From NCBI RefSeq assembly GCF_012641365.1, contig NZ_JABAIM010000002.1, positions 496,001 to 560,000 on the forward strand: a stretch of DNA of 64,000 nt. The letters run 5' to 3'. The position numbers and the translations under genes are program-made. The notes below the pieces were generated by a model. That model made no database searches. It was not told where the DNA came from and saw nothing but the letters and a program-made list of their open reading frames with translations. Below, in pieces: positions 7,118 through 17,167 of this stretch (positions are counted from its first letter, which is position 1; each line of letters opens with the position of its first letter). Source of the DNA: Leeia aquatica (lineage in GTDB: Bacteria; Pseudomonadota; Gammaproteobacteria; Burkholderiales; Leeiaceae).

Positions 7118-10100
7118 TCAACCTTTCGTCCAATGCGTTTCACCTTTCCTTCTAGACTCTGCGGTTTCACGAATATTTTTTATCTTTTGTTCAATTTTAA
7201 TTCTATCTCTACGACCAAGGCCTGGCTCATTCAGCTTCTCCCTTAATGCCTCAATTTGCTTTTCAGCTTTTGATAATGCATTAGGATCACCATGTGCATC
7301 GCTCTTCCCTGTAGCATTTTTCCTTTTTTCATCAACATTAGTTACACAATCATTATTGTGCACCCAAGTCGAGAATTTCCCAACGAAGTATGTGTGATAA
7401 CCATCTACAGTGAAATTGAATGTGCTCTGCTTGAAAGCATCTTTGGTGATGGCCTTCACAACAACCAATGAACCTTGCCGCTCACTGTGAAGCCTGTCAC
7501 CTACAGCAAGCTGTTCAGCTGGGGTCCAGCCCTTTCCTACTACAAAGAATGGATGCTCGTCGGTCACCCCTAGCTTTTCCAGCTGATTGCTAGCTTGGTC
7601 CTGCAGTTCCAGATTAAGGATAGGCCGGCCATACCGGCGATAAATGTGACTAATCGCCTTATATGCCACTTCTCCTGTTTCATCATTGCGCGACAGAACC
7701 TGGTCGCCCAGTGCGATATCCTGTATCTCACGCAGCCCACCCGGCGTCTGTACCAATGTTCCTGCAACAAAACAGCGGCATGGAAATTTTTTACCTGCCG
7801 CATTTGCAGCAGCTAATTCTTCTTGCGCAACTTTACTAAGAAACAATCCACTTCGAGCAATAAATATCGCCCCAATATTAGTAACACTCAGGAGAGTATA
7901 CTCCCCATCAATCATTTGATAGCGCCCAGTCAACTTGTCTACCATGTTGACCAGCTCATTCGTCAAACGCCTCGGTTTATTTGGATTGTATTGAATATCG
8001 TAGCCAAGTAGTTGCATGTATGAGGCAACTCTATACTCCCACTCTGCTGGGGTCATCCCAGCCTGCAGAGGCGTCTTGCTCGTAAGCAGCATCGCATTCT
8101 TGTATATCTCACGTGCATACGCCTCGATATGGCGCTCGACACTTGGCTGAGTATCATATGCTCGCGTTGACTTATCACCATGCTCACGCGGCTCACTCCC
8201 CCAACCCCGGGTGTCTTTCGACCCCGCAGCAGAACCATCAGGGTTCGTATTGCCGCCGCCAGGCCCGCCCCCCCAGCCACCATCACCCCAACGGTCATAG
8301 CCATCCGGGTCGGTGTAGGTCAGCGGGTTGTTGGTGACATAGGCATAGCGGTTATAGCCTTGAAGTTCTTCAGAGAAAGTAAGATTGGGATCCCCGCTCA
8401 TAAACCGAGCAATCGTCGGATCATAAATCCGCCCGTTCATGTGGATCAGACCCAGTTCGTCCAGGTGTTCGTGCCCGGTGTAGCCGCGGTCGGTGGTGAT
8501 GCCGATCAGGTTGTTCGGCGGCAGGTTGGGGTCGGTCTGGCCGTTGGCGTTGCCCGATGCAAAGCGGCGTTTGCCCCAGGCGTCGAAGCCGAGGCTTTCC
8601 AGCAGGCCGCCGCTGGCGTTGAGTACGGCGCGGTTGCTGCCGAGGTGGTCTTTCAGCCAGTAGCGCTCTTCTGCGGGGAGTTCGCCCACGCCGGGGTTGT
8701 CGCGGGTGAGGTAGTCTCCAACCACATCTCCGTTGGCGGTGAGGTAGTGGTGGTGTTCGGTCTTGCCGTCCTTGCTGGTCTTTTCGTAGAACAGGCCGGC
8801 TCCGGCAGCGGGGTTGATGTAGATCTGGGTGCCCCAGACGCTGGATACTTGCTTAACCCGTTCGTGTTCGGCGTCGTAGCTGTAGGTTTCGCTTTGGCCA
8901 TAGCCCTGGATGGTGGCGGGCAGGTTGAAGCTGGTCCAGCTTAGGGTGCGCTGGCCGTCGTTCAGCAGGTTGCCGTTGGCGTCGTAGTTGAAGCTGCGGA
9001 TGCTGCTGCCGTTGTTAATGCTGCTGACGGCGTGCGGGCGGGCTGTGCCGGGGGCGGGGTAGCTGTAGCTGCCGACGGCGGTTTTGTAGAGGATGTTGCC
9101 GAGTTCGTCGTACTGGACTTCCTGGGTGCTGACCGGGGCGTCGCCGCTGCTGAGGGTGAGCCGGTTGAGGGCGTCGTAGGTGAAGCGGTCGGTGGCGAGG
9201 TTGCCGTTGGCGTATTGGCTGTTGCGCTCGAGCAGGTTGCCGACTTTGTCCCAGCTGTAGACTTCGCGGAAGCGGAGGTCGCCGGAGAGGCTGGCTTCGG
9301 TTTGCTTGAGGCGGTCGAGTTCGTCGTACTGGCGTTGGGTGGTGACGCCGTTGCCGAGGGTGTCTTGCAGGACTTTGCCGCTGGCGCTCAGGGTGTTGGC
9401 GGTCCAGTAGACGCGGCCGCTCTGGCTGTTCTTGAGCTGGTAGGCGTAGCCTTGGGCGTTGTAGAGGTAGTCGACCTGTACGCCGGTGGGGTAGCTGTAG
9501 CCGCTGACCCGGCCCAGGCTGTCGTAGCGGGTTTGCTTGACGTAGGGGGTGGGCTGGTCGATGGTGTAGCGGACTTCTTGTTCGCGGCCGTAGGCGTCGT
9601 ATTGGTATTCGCGGACGTAGCCATTGGTGGCGGTGGCTTTGGCGAGCTTGCCGATGCCTTTGCTGGCGGTGTCGTATTCCCAGGCGGAGTTGAAGTCGGC
9701 TTCGGTGCGGGCAATCAGGCGGCCGAGGCTGTCGTAGCTGAGGGTGGTGCTGTTGCCTCGGGCGTCGGTCTGGCCGGTGAGTTCGCCGTAGACGTTGTAG
9801 CTGTAGTTCCAGGCACCGAGGTCGGGGTCGCTCATGCGGGTCTTGCGGCCGCGCAGGTCGTATTCCAGTGCGATGCGGTTGCCCTGACTATCTATGGTCT
9901 GTACCAGATTGCCGAAGGGGTCGTAGTCGTAGCGCAGGCTCTTGCCGGCGGCATCGACCACTTTGACCAATTGACCCTGGCTGTTGACGGTCTTGACGTT
10001 GGTCTGCAGCTTGGCGTTGGTTAGCGTGGTGTCGAGGCCGTTGTAGCTGTACTGGTTGTAGCCTGCATCCGGCCGGGTTTCTTTGGTGACCCGGCTGAGG

Positions 10101-10801
10101 GCGTCGTATTCGTACACCGTCCAGCGCGGCGTGTCTCCCGGGTAGTAGGGGTCGCTCTTGCGTTTGACGCGGCCGAGTTCGTCGTATTCGGTGTCCACCA
10201 GGGAGGTACGGCCATCGAAGCCGACAACGCTGGAGCGCAGGGTGCGCCCCAGGCCGTCAATATAGTCCGTCACATCCGGCTGGCCATTGGTGTGGCGGGA
10301 GAGCTTGTAGCTGCACCCGGCCAGCTCGCTGCAGAAGGCATAGGTCCAGCTGGTGACGATCCCATCGACACTGGTGGACTTGATCTTGCGGCCCAGCCCA
10401 TCGTACTCATAGCTGACGCTTAACTGATTGCCATCGGTGGAGGTTTTAATCTGCCCCCACACCGGATCCAAGACCAGACTGGTCTGCTGTCCTTTGGCGT
10501 TCTCGGTGCTGACCGGCAGACGGCCTTGGGTGTCGTAGGTGGTCTTGCGGGTACGGCTGGTGACGCCCTGGCCGGAGACCGTGGTATTGGTCACATTGCC
10601 CCAACCATCTAGCGTGTAGTCTGTCTGCAGGCGCAGCGCGGGATTATCCGGCTCAACGACTTCCTGCTTGAGCGCCCCTTGTGCGTCATAGCTGTAGCTC
10701 ACAGTTCGGGTGAGGCTGGCGGCGTCAGCGGCGGACCACAGCGTAGCTAGCAGCAGTGGCAGGGTACGGATTATCGGCATCTTATGCATAGTGTTTTTCA
10801 T
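7118..10801 (-). CDS. RHS-repeat protein with core domain, Hint domain and variable C-terminal tip (putative polymorphic toxin)
   Basis: The 1227-residue protein begins with a Sec-type signal peptide (PIIRTLPLLLATLWSAADA). Residues about 40-760 are tandem YD/RHS repeats (YEYDGLGRK, YDELGRVKRK, YDALNRLTL). The RHS-associated core follows (about 760-890: YWLKDHLGSNR, GYTGHEHLDELGLIHMNGR, then NPLTYTDPDGY). A Hint domain spans about 1010-1149, with its Cys at CFVAGTLV, the TDEHPFFV motif and the VHN end. The last 78 residues (DNA 7121-7354) form a basic, helical tip ending KGETHWTKG. Hint domains of this class release C-terminal toxins by self-cleavage; the tip is unassigned. The start at 10801 overlaps the end of the upstream SpvB gene's TAA by a few bases; a GTG at 10813 is possible. 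Confidence 0.88.
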   Translation of the reverse strand: MKNTMHKMPIIRTLPLLLATLWSAADAASLTRTVSYSYDAQGALKQEVVEPDNPALRLQTDYTLDGWGNVTNTTVSGQGVTSRTRKTTYDTQGRLPVSTENAKGQQTSLVLDPVWGQIKTSTDGNQLSVSYEYDGLGRKIKSTSVDGIVTSWTYAFCSELAGCSYKLSRHTNGQPDVTDYIDGLGRTLRSSVVGFDGRTSLVDTEYDELGRVKRKSDPYYPGDTPRWTVYEYDALSRVTKETRPDAGYNQYSYNGLDTTLTNAKLQTNVKTVNSQGQLVKVVDAAGKSLRYDYDPFGNLVQTIDSQGNRIALEYDLRGRKTRMSDPDLGAWNYSYNVYGELTGQTDARGNSTTLSYDSLGRLIARTEADFNSAWEYDTASKGIGKLAKATATNGYVREYQYDAYGREQEVRYTIDQPTPYVKQTRYDSLGRVSGYSYPTGVQVDYLYNAQGYAYQLKNSQSGRVYWTANTLSASGKVLQDTLGNGVTTQRQYDELDRLKQTEASLSGDLRFREVYSWDKVGNLLERNSQYANGNLATDRFTYDALNRLTLSSGDAPVSTQEVQYDELGNILYKTAVGSYSYPAPGTARPHAVSSINNGSSIRSFNYDANGNLLNDGQRTLSWTSFNLPATIQGYGQSETYSYDAEHERVKQVSSVWGTQIYINPAAGAGLFYEKTSKDGKTEHHHYLTANGDVVGDYLTRDNPGVGELPAEERYWLKDHLGSNRAVLNASGGLLESLGFDAWGKRRFASGNANGQTDPNLPPNNLIGITTDRGYTGHEHLDELGLIHMNGRIYDPTIARFMSGDPNLTFSEELQGYNRYAYVTNNPLTYTDPDGYDRWGDGGWGGGPGGGNTNPDGSAAGSKDTRGWGSEPREHGDKSTRAYDTQPSVERHIEAYAREIYKNAMLLTSKTPLQAGMTPAEWEYRVASYMQLLGYDIQYNPNKPRRLTNELVNMVDKLTGRYQMIDGEYTLLSVTNIGAIFIARSGLFLSKVAQEELAAANAAGKKFPCRCFVAGTLVQTPGGLREIQDIALGDQVLSRNDETGEVAYKAISHIYRRYGRPILNLELQDQASNQLEKLGVTDEHPFFVVGKGWTPAEQLAVGDRLHSERQGSLVVVKAITKDAFKQSTFNFTVDGYHTYFVGKFSTWVHNNDCVTNVDEKRKNATGKSDAHGDPNALSKAEKQIEALREKLNEPGLGRRDRIKIEQKIKNIRETAESRRKGETHWTKG

Positions 10802-10806
10802 GGGGC

Positions 10807-13800
10807 TTACCACTGCACAACATAGTTAGGGGGAGTCTTTGTCACTGTGGTGACATCACTGCAATCCTTGTCTTTACCTGTACCGCATGATCTTCGTGTG
10901 GTAGAGCTAATGCAGGCATACTCTGTAACGGTACAACCGGTAGGACGCCCCTTGCTGTTTTCGCCACTACACTGCTGGACCGCTCCCAATTCTCCTTGCG
11001 TGCATACAGCTTGCATTACGTTGCGATAATTGTTTGCCAACAACTCTACAAACTGACAACTGCCCGAGTTGGTCGCCCCGCTGATCGTAATCCGATTCCC
11101 GCCGTTGTAATTTGCCACGTTCGGGCAGGCATTCCACTGCTGGTCTTCCTTGGTGGAGAAGGTGCTGCTGCCGGTCACGCCTGGAGTAAAGCGGGCAAAT
11201 GCCGCATGGCTGAAGCGATTGCGGTCACCATCGCGTCCGAAGCCTGCGATAAAGGTCAACTGACCATCCTCACAACGGGCCAAGGCGCCCACCGAGGTGC
11301 TATGCATCACCTGCCCGGTACTGCGGAAGTACAGATCGGTGTTCTGGGTCAGGGCCAACGCAGGCCATGCACCGACATAGCGGCTGTCCTTATCGACCAG
11401 AGCCTGGCCTTGCAGGGGGTCGGCAAACAGGGTGGCGCCTTGCTTGAGCTGGCTACCTTGGGCAAATTCCAGCACCTTGCTGATGTCGAAACCTTGGGCG
11501 GGGCTGCTGACTTCATCCGTGCGGATGTCAACCACAGACATGCGCAGCTCGCCTGCTACCGGCAAAAGCCGGTAGCGGTCGGTGCGTTCCATGAACTGAT
11601 AAGTCACACTGCCGACACTGCGGTAGGTGGGCTTACCGCACCCTTGATAGTTCAAGCTGCGGCTGCTGATGTCATAACGCATGCGCGGGGTGTTGTTGAG
11701 GTCTACCGCCATCTGCCGGGGGCGCAGGTAGCTCAGTTGTAAGCCAAAGGCCCCTTGCTCACTCATCAAGGTGCGCAGGTCTTTGGCCAGCTCCGGGCAG
11801 CCTGCCTGACTACGATCACGCAGGCATTTTAGACCGGCATCCGGGTCACCACTGGCGGGTTGGTCTGCCGCTCCGCCGAGATCGATCTCTTGCCAGTTAC
11901 CGCTGACCTGATAGTTCTGATCGGCCCGTGCCCAGCGCAAGATGCCGCCTTTGCTGTAGCCTTGCCCGGTGTTGTTACCGCTATCCAGCCGTTTGTTCTG
12001 GTATTCAGCCACCAGGAACACCCGGGTATCCCCGCTGGGCGGGGTTACCACTGGCGAATCGGGTACAGTGCGCTGCACTTGGCTACGCAGCGGACGGCCA
12101 ATCAGCCAGGTATCAGGCTGATTGAGGTAGATGGTGGTGACGGTTTTACTGAAGCCATCACTGGTTTGCTCGTTGGTCTGCAGTAAGTTGCCATAGCAGG
12201 TGCTGACCGCATCACAGTCATAGCTGTTGCTGGTAGTCACACCTGGTAAGCTGGCACCATTCAAATCCCAGCGCAGAAGCGACTGGCTGGCTGGCGCTAC
12301 AAACTGGCGACCATTACCGAGTGCAATCGTGGTGTAGCTGTACTGGGTTTCCGACAGTATGCCGGCATTGCCAGAACCTGCCTTGCTACTACGGCTCAGC
12401 AGCGGTGCGCCAATCAGTGGCCAGCTCTGGCCGAATTCCTGCCGTGCTGTAATACCGGTGCTGCTGTTGGTGGCTTCCACCCAGCGGAAACCGAAGTTCC
12501 CCCGCCCAGTACCCTGCTCGGCCTTCATGCCACCATAGCGGTAGTTGCTGGTGATGCCAGGCTGTTGCCGCGACTCGGTGACAACCGGGAATGAGGTGCA
12601 GATATTCTTTAGCGGATAACTGGCAGGTTCCTGCACGCAGGTACTACCGGTGTAGGGCGCATAGGTCAACCCAATACGGCTGCCCGTGTTGTCGAAAACA
12701 GTAACCCGCGGCTGCGGCCCTTCTGAGGTAAAGAAACTGAAAGTGGCATCTTGCACCCGCGCCCAATCATCCCGACCGTCGCCATTCCAGTCCCCAGTTA
12801 ATAAGGGATAGGTGGTGCTGGATGTAAAGCCATTGGCCACACTCCAACGCCCTTCACCAAAATGGCGCACAAACCCTTGCCCATTAGACATGAAAAAGGT
12901 CATTTCAGCCTGTTGGACACGTGCCCAATCGGTCTTGCCGTCCCCGTTCCAGTCCCCCGTGATAATAGGATACGTCACCGAGGAATTAAAACCAGATTGT
13001 GTTCCCCAGCTATTAACATTGGTAAACGAAGAAAAGCCAACACCATTGCTTACCAAAAACTCCATACTTGAACTGCCTTGGCGTGCGACATCCGTTAAGC
13101 CATCGCCATTCCAGTCACCCGTAATAATGGGGTTCGTCACCGAGTTTGTATAACCTGCATTAACACTCCAAGTACTCATGCCCCCATAATATGAAAAGCC
13201 CTGGCCATTTGATACATAGAAGAGCATACCGTTAGCGTGTACTCGACCCCAATCTGTTTTTCCATCGCCATTCCAGTCACCCGTCACAAGTGGATAAGGA
13301 GTAACTGAGTAATAACCGTTGGCAGTCGCAAAGCCCTCATATACAACATAAACAGAGAATCCCGTACCATTGCTGACAAAGAATCGCATACTGGTTTGAT
13401 CTTGCCTTGCCCAGTCTGTCCTTCCATCCCCATTCCAGTCGCCCGTGATGATGGGGTATTTATCGTAAGAGCTAAACCCTTGACTTACTCCATAGGGTTG
13501 AACATCGTAAGCATTAAAACCAGACCCGGTTGAAACATAAAATGAAAGGCCTGTTTGCGTCACCCGAGCCCAGTCTGTTTTGCCATCCCCGTTCCAGTCG
13601 CCCGTAATTAAGGGATAGACATCACTGGATGTCAGCCCGGCATTATTCCCCCAGGCGGTCATGGGTGCACAAAAGCTTTCAAAGCCATTGCCGGTGGCGC
13701 GGTAGAATGTCAGCCCGACAGGCTCACTTCTGGCAAAATCGGTGCGGCCATCGCCATCCCAGTCACCACTGATCAACGGGTAGGTCTCGGGATTGCTGGT

Positions 13801-14778
13801 AAAGTTCTTGGCCCCTTGAGCATTGCTCCACCCAAGAGGTGCCATAGGGCTGTAGGCTTTATCAGTAGAGCTGAGTGACATGGTAACTGCAGGCAGACAG
13901 TCACCATTAGGCAGGCAGCGCTGCACCTTTTTCAGGGCGCTGAAATACGGTGCTGTGGCAGGCATGTCGCTATTGTAGGTCAGCTTGTACACACCACTAT
14001 TGCTGCTGATGCTGATCAAGCGTTTGTCTTGCGCAAATGACTTTCCGGCTTGCCATACCGTCGAAACATCTGCACGATTTTCATAAGCGAAGCTGACGCT
14101 CAAATCAGCGGCAGTATTTTGTGTGGCATTACCTCCATAGCTGATACGGTCTGGCAGTTGGCTGCCTTTCGTATCGTCTTTCAGGTAGCTGTAAGTAAGG
14201 TAGTTACCCTTGCGGTCCTCGGTTCTGCTGATGGACCAGACCAGACCAGCCGCAGTCAGCCCTTGCATCTCCAGGCGGCTATCCGGGCTTTTGCCATACT
14301 CATGACGCCGACCATCCTTGCCCCAGACCTCGAACCATGCTGGCCCACTCCCGAAGGAACCATGCGCCACCACCTTGCTGAAGCTTTCCAACTCAGTCCG
14401 GTATTCACTGCCGTCCGCCCCGTAGCTCCCCGCCACCAGCATCAAGCGATTGCCATCCAGGCAAAACCGGTCATTGGCATCAAAGTTCACACTGCCGCGC
14501 ACATTGTCTTGCGCCATGGTTTTGGGGCAGCGTGTAATACTGGAAAGGCCTGCCAGCCCCCAGCCTGTTCCAACCGGGCCATTGCCAGCCTGACTGTTGT
14601 ATACAAGCGCGAGGTCCGGCTTCATGCCTGCCACCCCCACTGGAACATCAATGGGCAGGGTGTAGCGGGCAGCCCCTGCATTGCCAACGCCAAACTGGCC
14701 CTGCAAGATGCCAGGAATGTCCGCCGCCATGGCTATGGTTGCAAACAGCAAAAGGGGTGCGGTCGACAGCGCTTTCAT
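10807..14778 (-). CDS. SpvB/TcaC-type N-terminal domain protein with FG-GAP/VCBS repeats (TcB-like)
   Basis: This 1323-residue secreted protein has a signal peptide (STAPLLLFATIAMAADIPG). A SpvB-like domain covers about 25-290 (GVGNAGAARYTLPIDVP, LALVYNSQAGNGPVGTGWGL). Seven FG-GAP/VCBS-like units at about 328-688 each carry a calcium-loop motif such as GDWNGDGKTDWAR. A TcB-mid-like region follows (SRIGLTYAPYTG, then SNYRYGGMKAEQGTGRGNFGF), and the C-terminus is Cys-rich. The domain order matches the TcB/TcaC subunit of ABC toxins up to the RHS part, which is encoded by the next gene. The gene starts at ATG 14778 and overlaps the RHS gene, implying a stoichiometric pair. No TcA-like gene is present. 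Confidence 0.85.
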   Translation of the reverse strand: MKALSTAPLLLFATIAMAADIPGILQGQFGVGNAGAARYTLPIDVPVGVAGMKPDLALVYNSQAGNGPVGTGWGLAGLSSITRCPKTMAQDNVRGSVNFDANDRFCLDGNRLMLVAGSYGADGSEYRTELESFSKVVAHGSFGSGPAWFEVWGKDGRRHEYGKSPDSRLEMQGLTAAGLVWSISRTEDRKGNYLTYSYLKDDTKGSQLPDRISYGGNATQNTAADLSVSFAYENRADVSTVWQAGKSFAQDKRLISISSNSGVYKLTYNSDMPATAPYFSALKKVQRCLPNGDCLPAVTMSLSSTDKAYSPMAPLGWSNAQGAKNFTSNPETYPLISGDWDGDGRTDFARSEPVGLTFYRATGNGFESFCAPMTAWGNNAGLTSSDVYPLITGDWNGDGKTDWARVTQTGLSFYVSTGSGFNAYDVQPYGVSQGFSSYDKYPIITGDWNGDGRTDWARQDQTSMRFFVSNGTGFSVYVVYEGFATANGYYSVTPYPLVTGDWNGDGKTDWGRVHANGMLFYVSNGQGFSYYGGMSTWSVNAGYTNSVTNPIITGDWNGDGLTDVARQGSSSMEFLVSNGVGFSSFTNVNSWGTQSGFNSSVTYPIITGDWNGDGKTDWARVQQAEMTFFMSNGQGFVRHFGEGRWSVANGFTSSTTYPLLTGDWNGDGRDDWARVQDATFSFFTSEGPQPRVTVFDNTGSRIGLTYAPYTGSTCVQEPASYPLKNICTSFPVVTESRQQPGITSNYRYGGMKAEQGTGRGNFGFRWVEATNSSTGITARQEFGQSWPLIGAPLLSRSSKAGSGNAGILSETQYSYTTIALGNGRQFVAPASQSLLRWDLNGASLPGVTTSNSYDCDAVSTCYGNLLQTNEQTSDGFSKTVTTIYLNQPDTWLIGRPLRSQVQRTVPDSPVVTPPSGDTRVFLVAEYQNKRLDSGNNTGQGYSKGGILRWARADQNYQVSGNWQEIDLGGAADQPASGDPDAGLKCLRDRSQAGCPELAKDLRTLMSEQGAFGLQLSYLRPRQMAVDLNNTPRMRYDISSRSLNYQGCGKPTYRSVGSVTYQFMERTDRYRLLPVAGELRMSVVDIRTDEVSSPAQGFDISKVLEFAQGSQLKQGATLFADPLQGQALVDKDSRYVGAWPALALTQNTDLYFRSTGQVMHSTSVGALARCEDGQLTFIAGFGRDGDRNRFSHAAFARFTPGVTGSSTFSTKEDQQWNACPNVANYNGGNRITISGATNSGSCQFVELLANNYRNVMQAVCTQGELGAVQQCSGENSKGRPTGCTVTEYACISSTTRRSCGTGKDKDCSDVTTVTKTPPNYVVQW
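12715..13795 (-). repeat. Seven in-frame FG-GAP/VCBS repeat units
   Basis: Units of about 50-55 codons recur, each containing YP-L/I-I-T-G-D-W-N-G-D-G followed by DWAR and a VSNGQGF-type stretch. The outer units are GC-rich while the central ones (about 12900-13600) are AT-richer, which suggests the array was built from segments of different origin or age. Confidence 0.85.
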
Positions 14779-15025
14779 GGAAAAGTTCCAGCAAGGGCAA
14801 AGCGTCCGATTATATATTAAAACAACTACAGGTCCAGTTATGCACAGGTCAAGCTGTCATCACTTTATTGCGCCCACATGCAGCACACAAGGCACCCTGC
14901 GCCATTGCATGCCGACACAACAGCAAGCCATCAGGCCATTTTGCATATGTTGAATAACTGAGAGTCGGCCCTGCACCCGACAAAGTAGTGATTGCGAAAA
15001 TTTTCAAGAATTGCGGAAAGAATGA
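14779..15025. other. Island right-end non-coding region upstream of the SpvB-like gene
   Basis: About 250 bases between the SpvB-like start and the tRNA terminator contain no gene and no recombinase remnant that I can see. They should hold the promoter of the toxin operon; an AT-rich block (TTATATATTAAAAC) lies about 40 bases before the start codon. Confidence 0.5.
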
Positions 15026-15141
<116 letters not shown>

Positions 15142-15180
15142 GCAGCCGGTGCGGGGCACCGGCTGGAAAGGGACGCCAGC

Positions 15181-17091
15181 TTACTGCGGGTTACCTTCGC
15201 CGTCAAGGAAGCTGCGCAGGCGTTCCGAGCGGGTCGGGTGGCGCAGTTTGCGCAGGGCTTTGGCTTCGATCTGGCGGATACGCTCGCGGGTAACATCAAA
15301 CTGTTTGCCGACTTCTTCCAGCGTGTGGTCGGTGTTCATTTCGATGCCGAAGCGCATGCGGAGCACCTTGGCCTCACGCGGGGTGAGGGTGTCCAGCACT
15401 TCCTTGGTGGCGTCCTTCAGGCTGGCGTAGACCGCAGCCTCGACCGGCGCCATGGTGACGGCATCTTCAATGAAGTCGCCCAGGTGGGAGTCATCGTCGT
15501 CACCGATCGGGGTTTCCATGGAGATGGGCTCCTTGGAAATCTTCAGGATCTTGCGAATCTTCTCTTCCGGCATTTCCATGCGGGCGGCCAGCTCTTCCGG
15601 CGTCGGCTCCAGGCCGGTTTCCTGCAGGATTTGCCGCTGGATGCGGTTCATCTTGTTGATGGTTTCGATCATGTGCACCGGGATACGGATGGTGCGGGCC
15701 TGATCGGCAATCGAGCGGGTAATGGCCTGACGGATCCACCAGGTGGCGTAGGTAGAGAACTTGTAGCCACGGCGGTATTCGAACTTGTCCACCGCCTTCA
15801 TCAGACCGATGTTGCCTTCCTGAATCAGATCCAGGAATTGCAGGCCACGGTTAGTGTACTTCTTGGCAATGGAGATCACCAGACGCAGGTTGGCCTCGAT
15901 CATCTCGCGCTTGGCGCGGCGGGAGCGGGCTTCGCCGGTGGACATCTGGCGGTTGATCTCTTTCAGGTCCTTGATCGGGATCAGCACCCGCTTTTGAATG
16001 TCGGACAGCTTGCCCTGGCGTTCAAAAATAGCGTGCTTGAAGCGGGACAGCGCATCACTGTGCGGCTTGCCTGCGCCGATTTCATCGTGCACCCACTGCG
16101 GGTTGTTCTCATTGCCGGGGAACAGCTTGATGAAGTGCGGGCGCGGCATTTGCGCTTTCAGCACCACGATGTCCTGAATTTCGCGCTCCTGATTGCGAAT
16201 CTCGTCCACCAGCTTGCGCAGGCTGTCGCACAGCGCGTCCACCTGCTTGGCGGAGAAGCGGATCAGGGTAAGCTTTTCCGAGATAGCTTGCTGAGCGGTG
16301 ACGAAGTCCGCCGAGCCAAAACCACTCTTGCCCAGTGCTGCCACCATACGGGCGTACTGTTCACGAATCTCGACAAAGTGGACCATGGCGTCGGCCTTCA
16401 GCTTTTCCAGGTCCACGCCCGGTGTGCTGTCTTCGCCACCCTCTTCGTCTTCTTCGTCTTCGTTCACGTCCACCGCGTCCGCCGCTTCCTGCATGGCGAG
16501 CTCGGCCAGCTCCTCATTGAGGGCTTCGGCATTGGGGTCCACCAAGCCATCAATCAGCTCATCAATGCGCATCTCATCCTTCTCGATGCGCTCGACCATT
16601 TCCAGGATGGTGCCCACAGTGGTGGGGCTGGCGGAGATGGCCTGCACCATGTGCTTGAGGCCTTCTTCGATCCGCTTGGCGATCTCGATTTCGCCTTCAC
16701 GGGTCAGCAACTCCACCGTGCCCATTTCGCGCATGTACATGCGCACTGGGTCGGTGGTGCGGCCAAATTCGGAGTCGACCGAGGAGAGCGCCGCTTCGGC
16801 TTCTTCCACCACATCGTCATCAGCCACGGCGGGGGTGGCATCCGACATCAGCATCTGCTCGGCATCTGGCGCTTCGTCCATCACCTGGATGCCCATGTCG
16901 TTGATCATGCTGATGATCTGTTCGATCTGCTCAGCATCGAGCATGTCTTCCGGCAGATGGTCGTTGATCTCGGCGTAGGTCAGGTAGCCCCGTTCCTTGC
17001 CCAGTACGATCAGGGTCTTGAGGCGCTGCCGGGACTGGTCATGGTCCTTCTTGCTGAACTCGGGCTTGTCCTGGCGAATTTCTTCGGTCAT
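15181..17091 (-). CDS. rpoD: RNA polymerase primary sigma factor (sigma-70)
   Basis: The 636-residue protein has all regions of a housekeeping sigma factor: region 1.1 near the start ([20 protein letters not shown]), region 1.2 ([22 protein letters not shown]), an acidic non-conserved insert, region 2 ([24 protein letters not shown], then [17 protein letters not shown]), region 3 ([12 protein letters not shown]) and region 4 ([20 protein letters not shown]). It directs core polymerase to -35/-10 promoters. It is the last protein gene of rpsU-yqeY-dnaG-rpoD, 76 bases after dnaG, followed by tRNA-Ile2. Length is typical for betaproteobacteria. Confidence 0.98.
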   Translation of the reverse strand: MTEEIRQDKPEFSKKDHDQSRQRLKTLIVLGKERGYLTYAEINDHLPEDMLDAEQIEQIISMINDMGIQVMDEAPDAEQMLMSDATPAVADDDVVEEAEAALSSVDSEFGRTTDPVRMYMREMGTVELLTREGEIEIAKRIEEGLKHMVQAISASPTTVGTILEMVERIEKDEMRIDELIDGLVDPNAEALNEELAELAMQEAADAVDVNEDEEDEEGGEDSTPGVDLEKLKADAMVHFVEIREQYARMVAALGKSGFGSADFVTAQQAISEKLTLIRFSAKQVDALCDSLRKLVDEIRNQEREIQDIVVLKAQMPRPHFIKLFPGNENNPQWVHDEIGAGKPHSDALSRFKHAIFERQGKLSDIQKRVLIPIKDLKEINRQMSTGEARSRRAKREMIEANLRLVISIAKKYTNRGLQFLDLIQEGNIGLMKAVDKFEYRRGYKFSTYATWWIRQAITRSIADQARTIRIPVHMIETINKMNRIQRQILQETGLEPTPEELAARMEMPEEKIRKILKISKEPISMETPIGDDDDSHLGDFIEDAVTMAPVEAAVYASLKDATKEVLDTLTPREAKVLRMRFGIEMNTDHTLEEVGKQFDVTRERIRQIEAKALRKLRHPTRSERLRSFLDGEGNPQ

Positions 17092-17167
17092 TGTGTGCGT
17101 ATTCCCAATGGGGTGGACGGAAACGGGTCCGAAAACTGTTGATTTTACGACTTTTTCACTTCATTGG

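Noticed and set aside
7355..7774. Hint domain considered as an intein
   Set aside because: There is no endonuclease or C-extein domain, and the protein ends 78 residues later. The position after an RHS core fits a toxin-releasing Hint.
8180..10024. Long plus-strand frames opposite the RHS gene
   Set aside because: They are antisense to RHS repeats; the repetitive GC-rich codons leave the reverse frame open. Their Val/Ala/Gly-rich translations have no protein character.
12715..13795. Regular repeats of about 160 bases that might suggest a CRISPR array
   Set aside because: They lie in frame inside a protein gene and vary at the DNA level while preserving the FG-GAP motif.
15238..17142. 634-codon plus-strand frame opposite rpoD
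   Set aside because: It covers almost exactly the antisense of rpoD, a recognised and complete gene. The translation is His-rich and unlike any domain.
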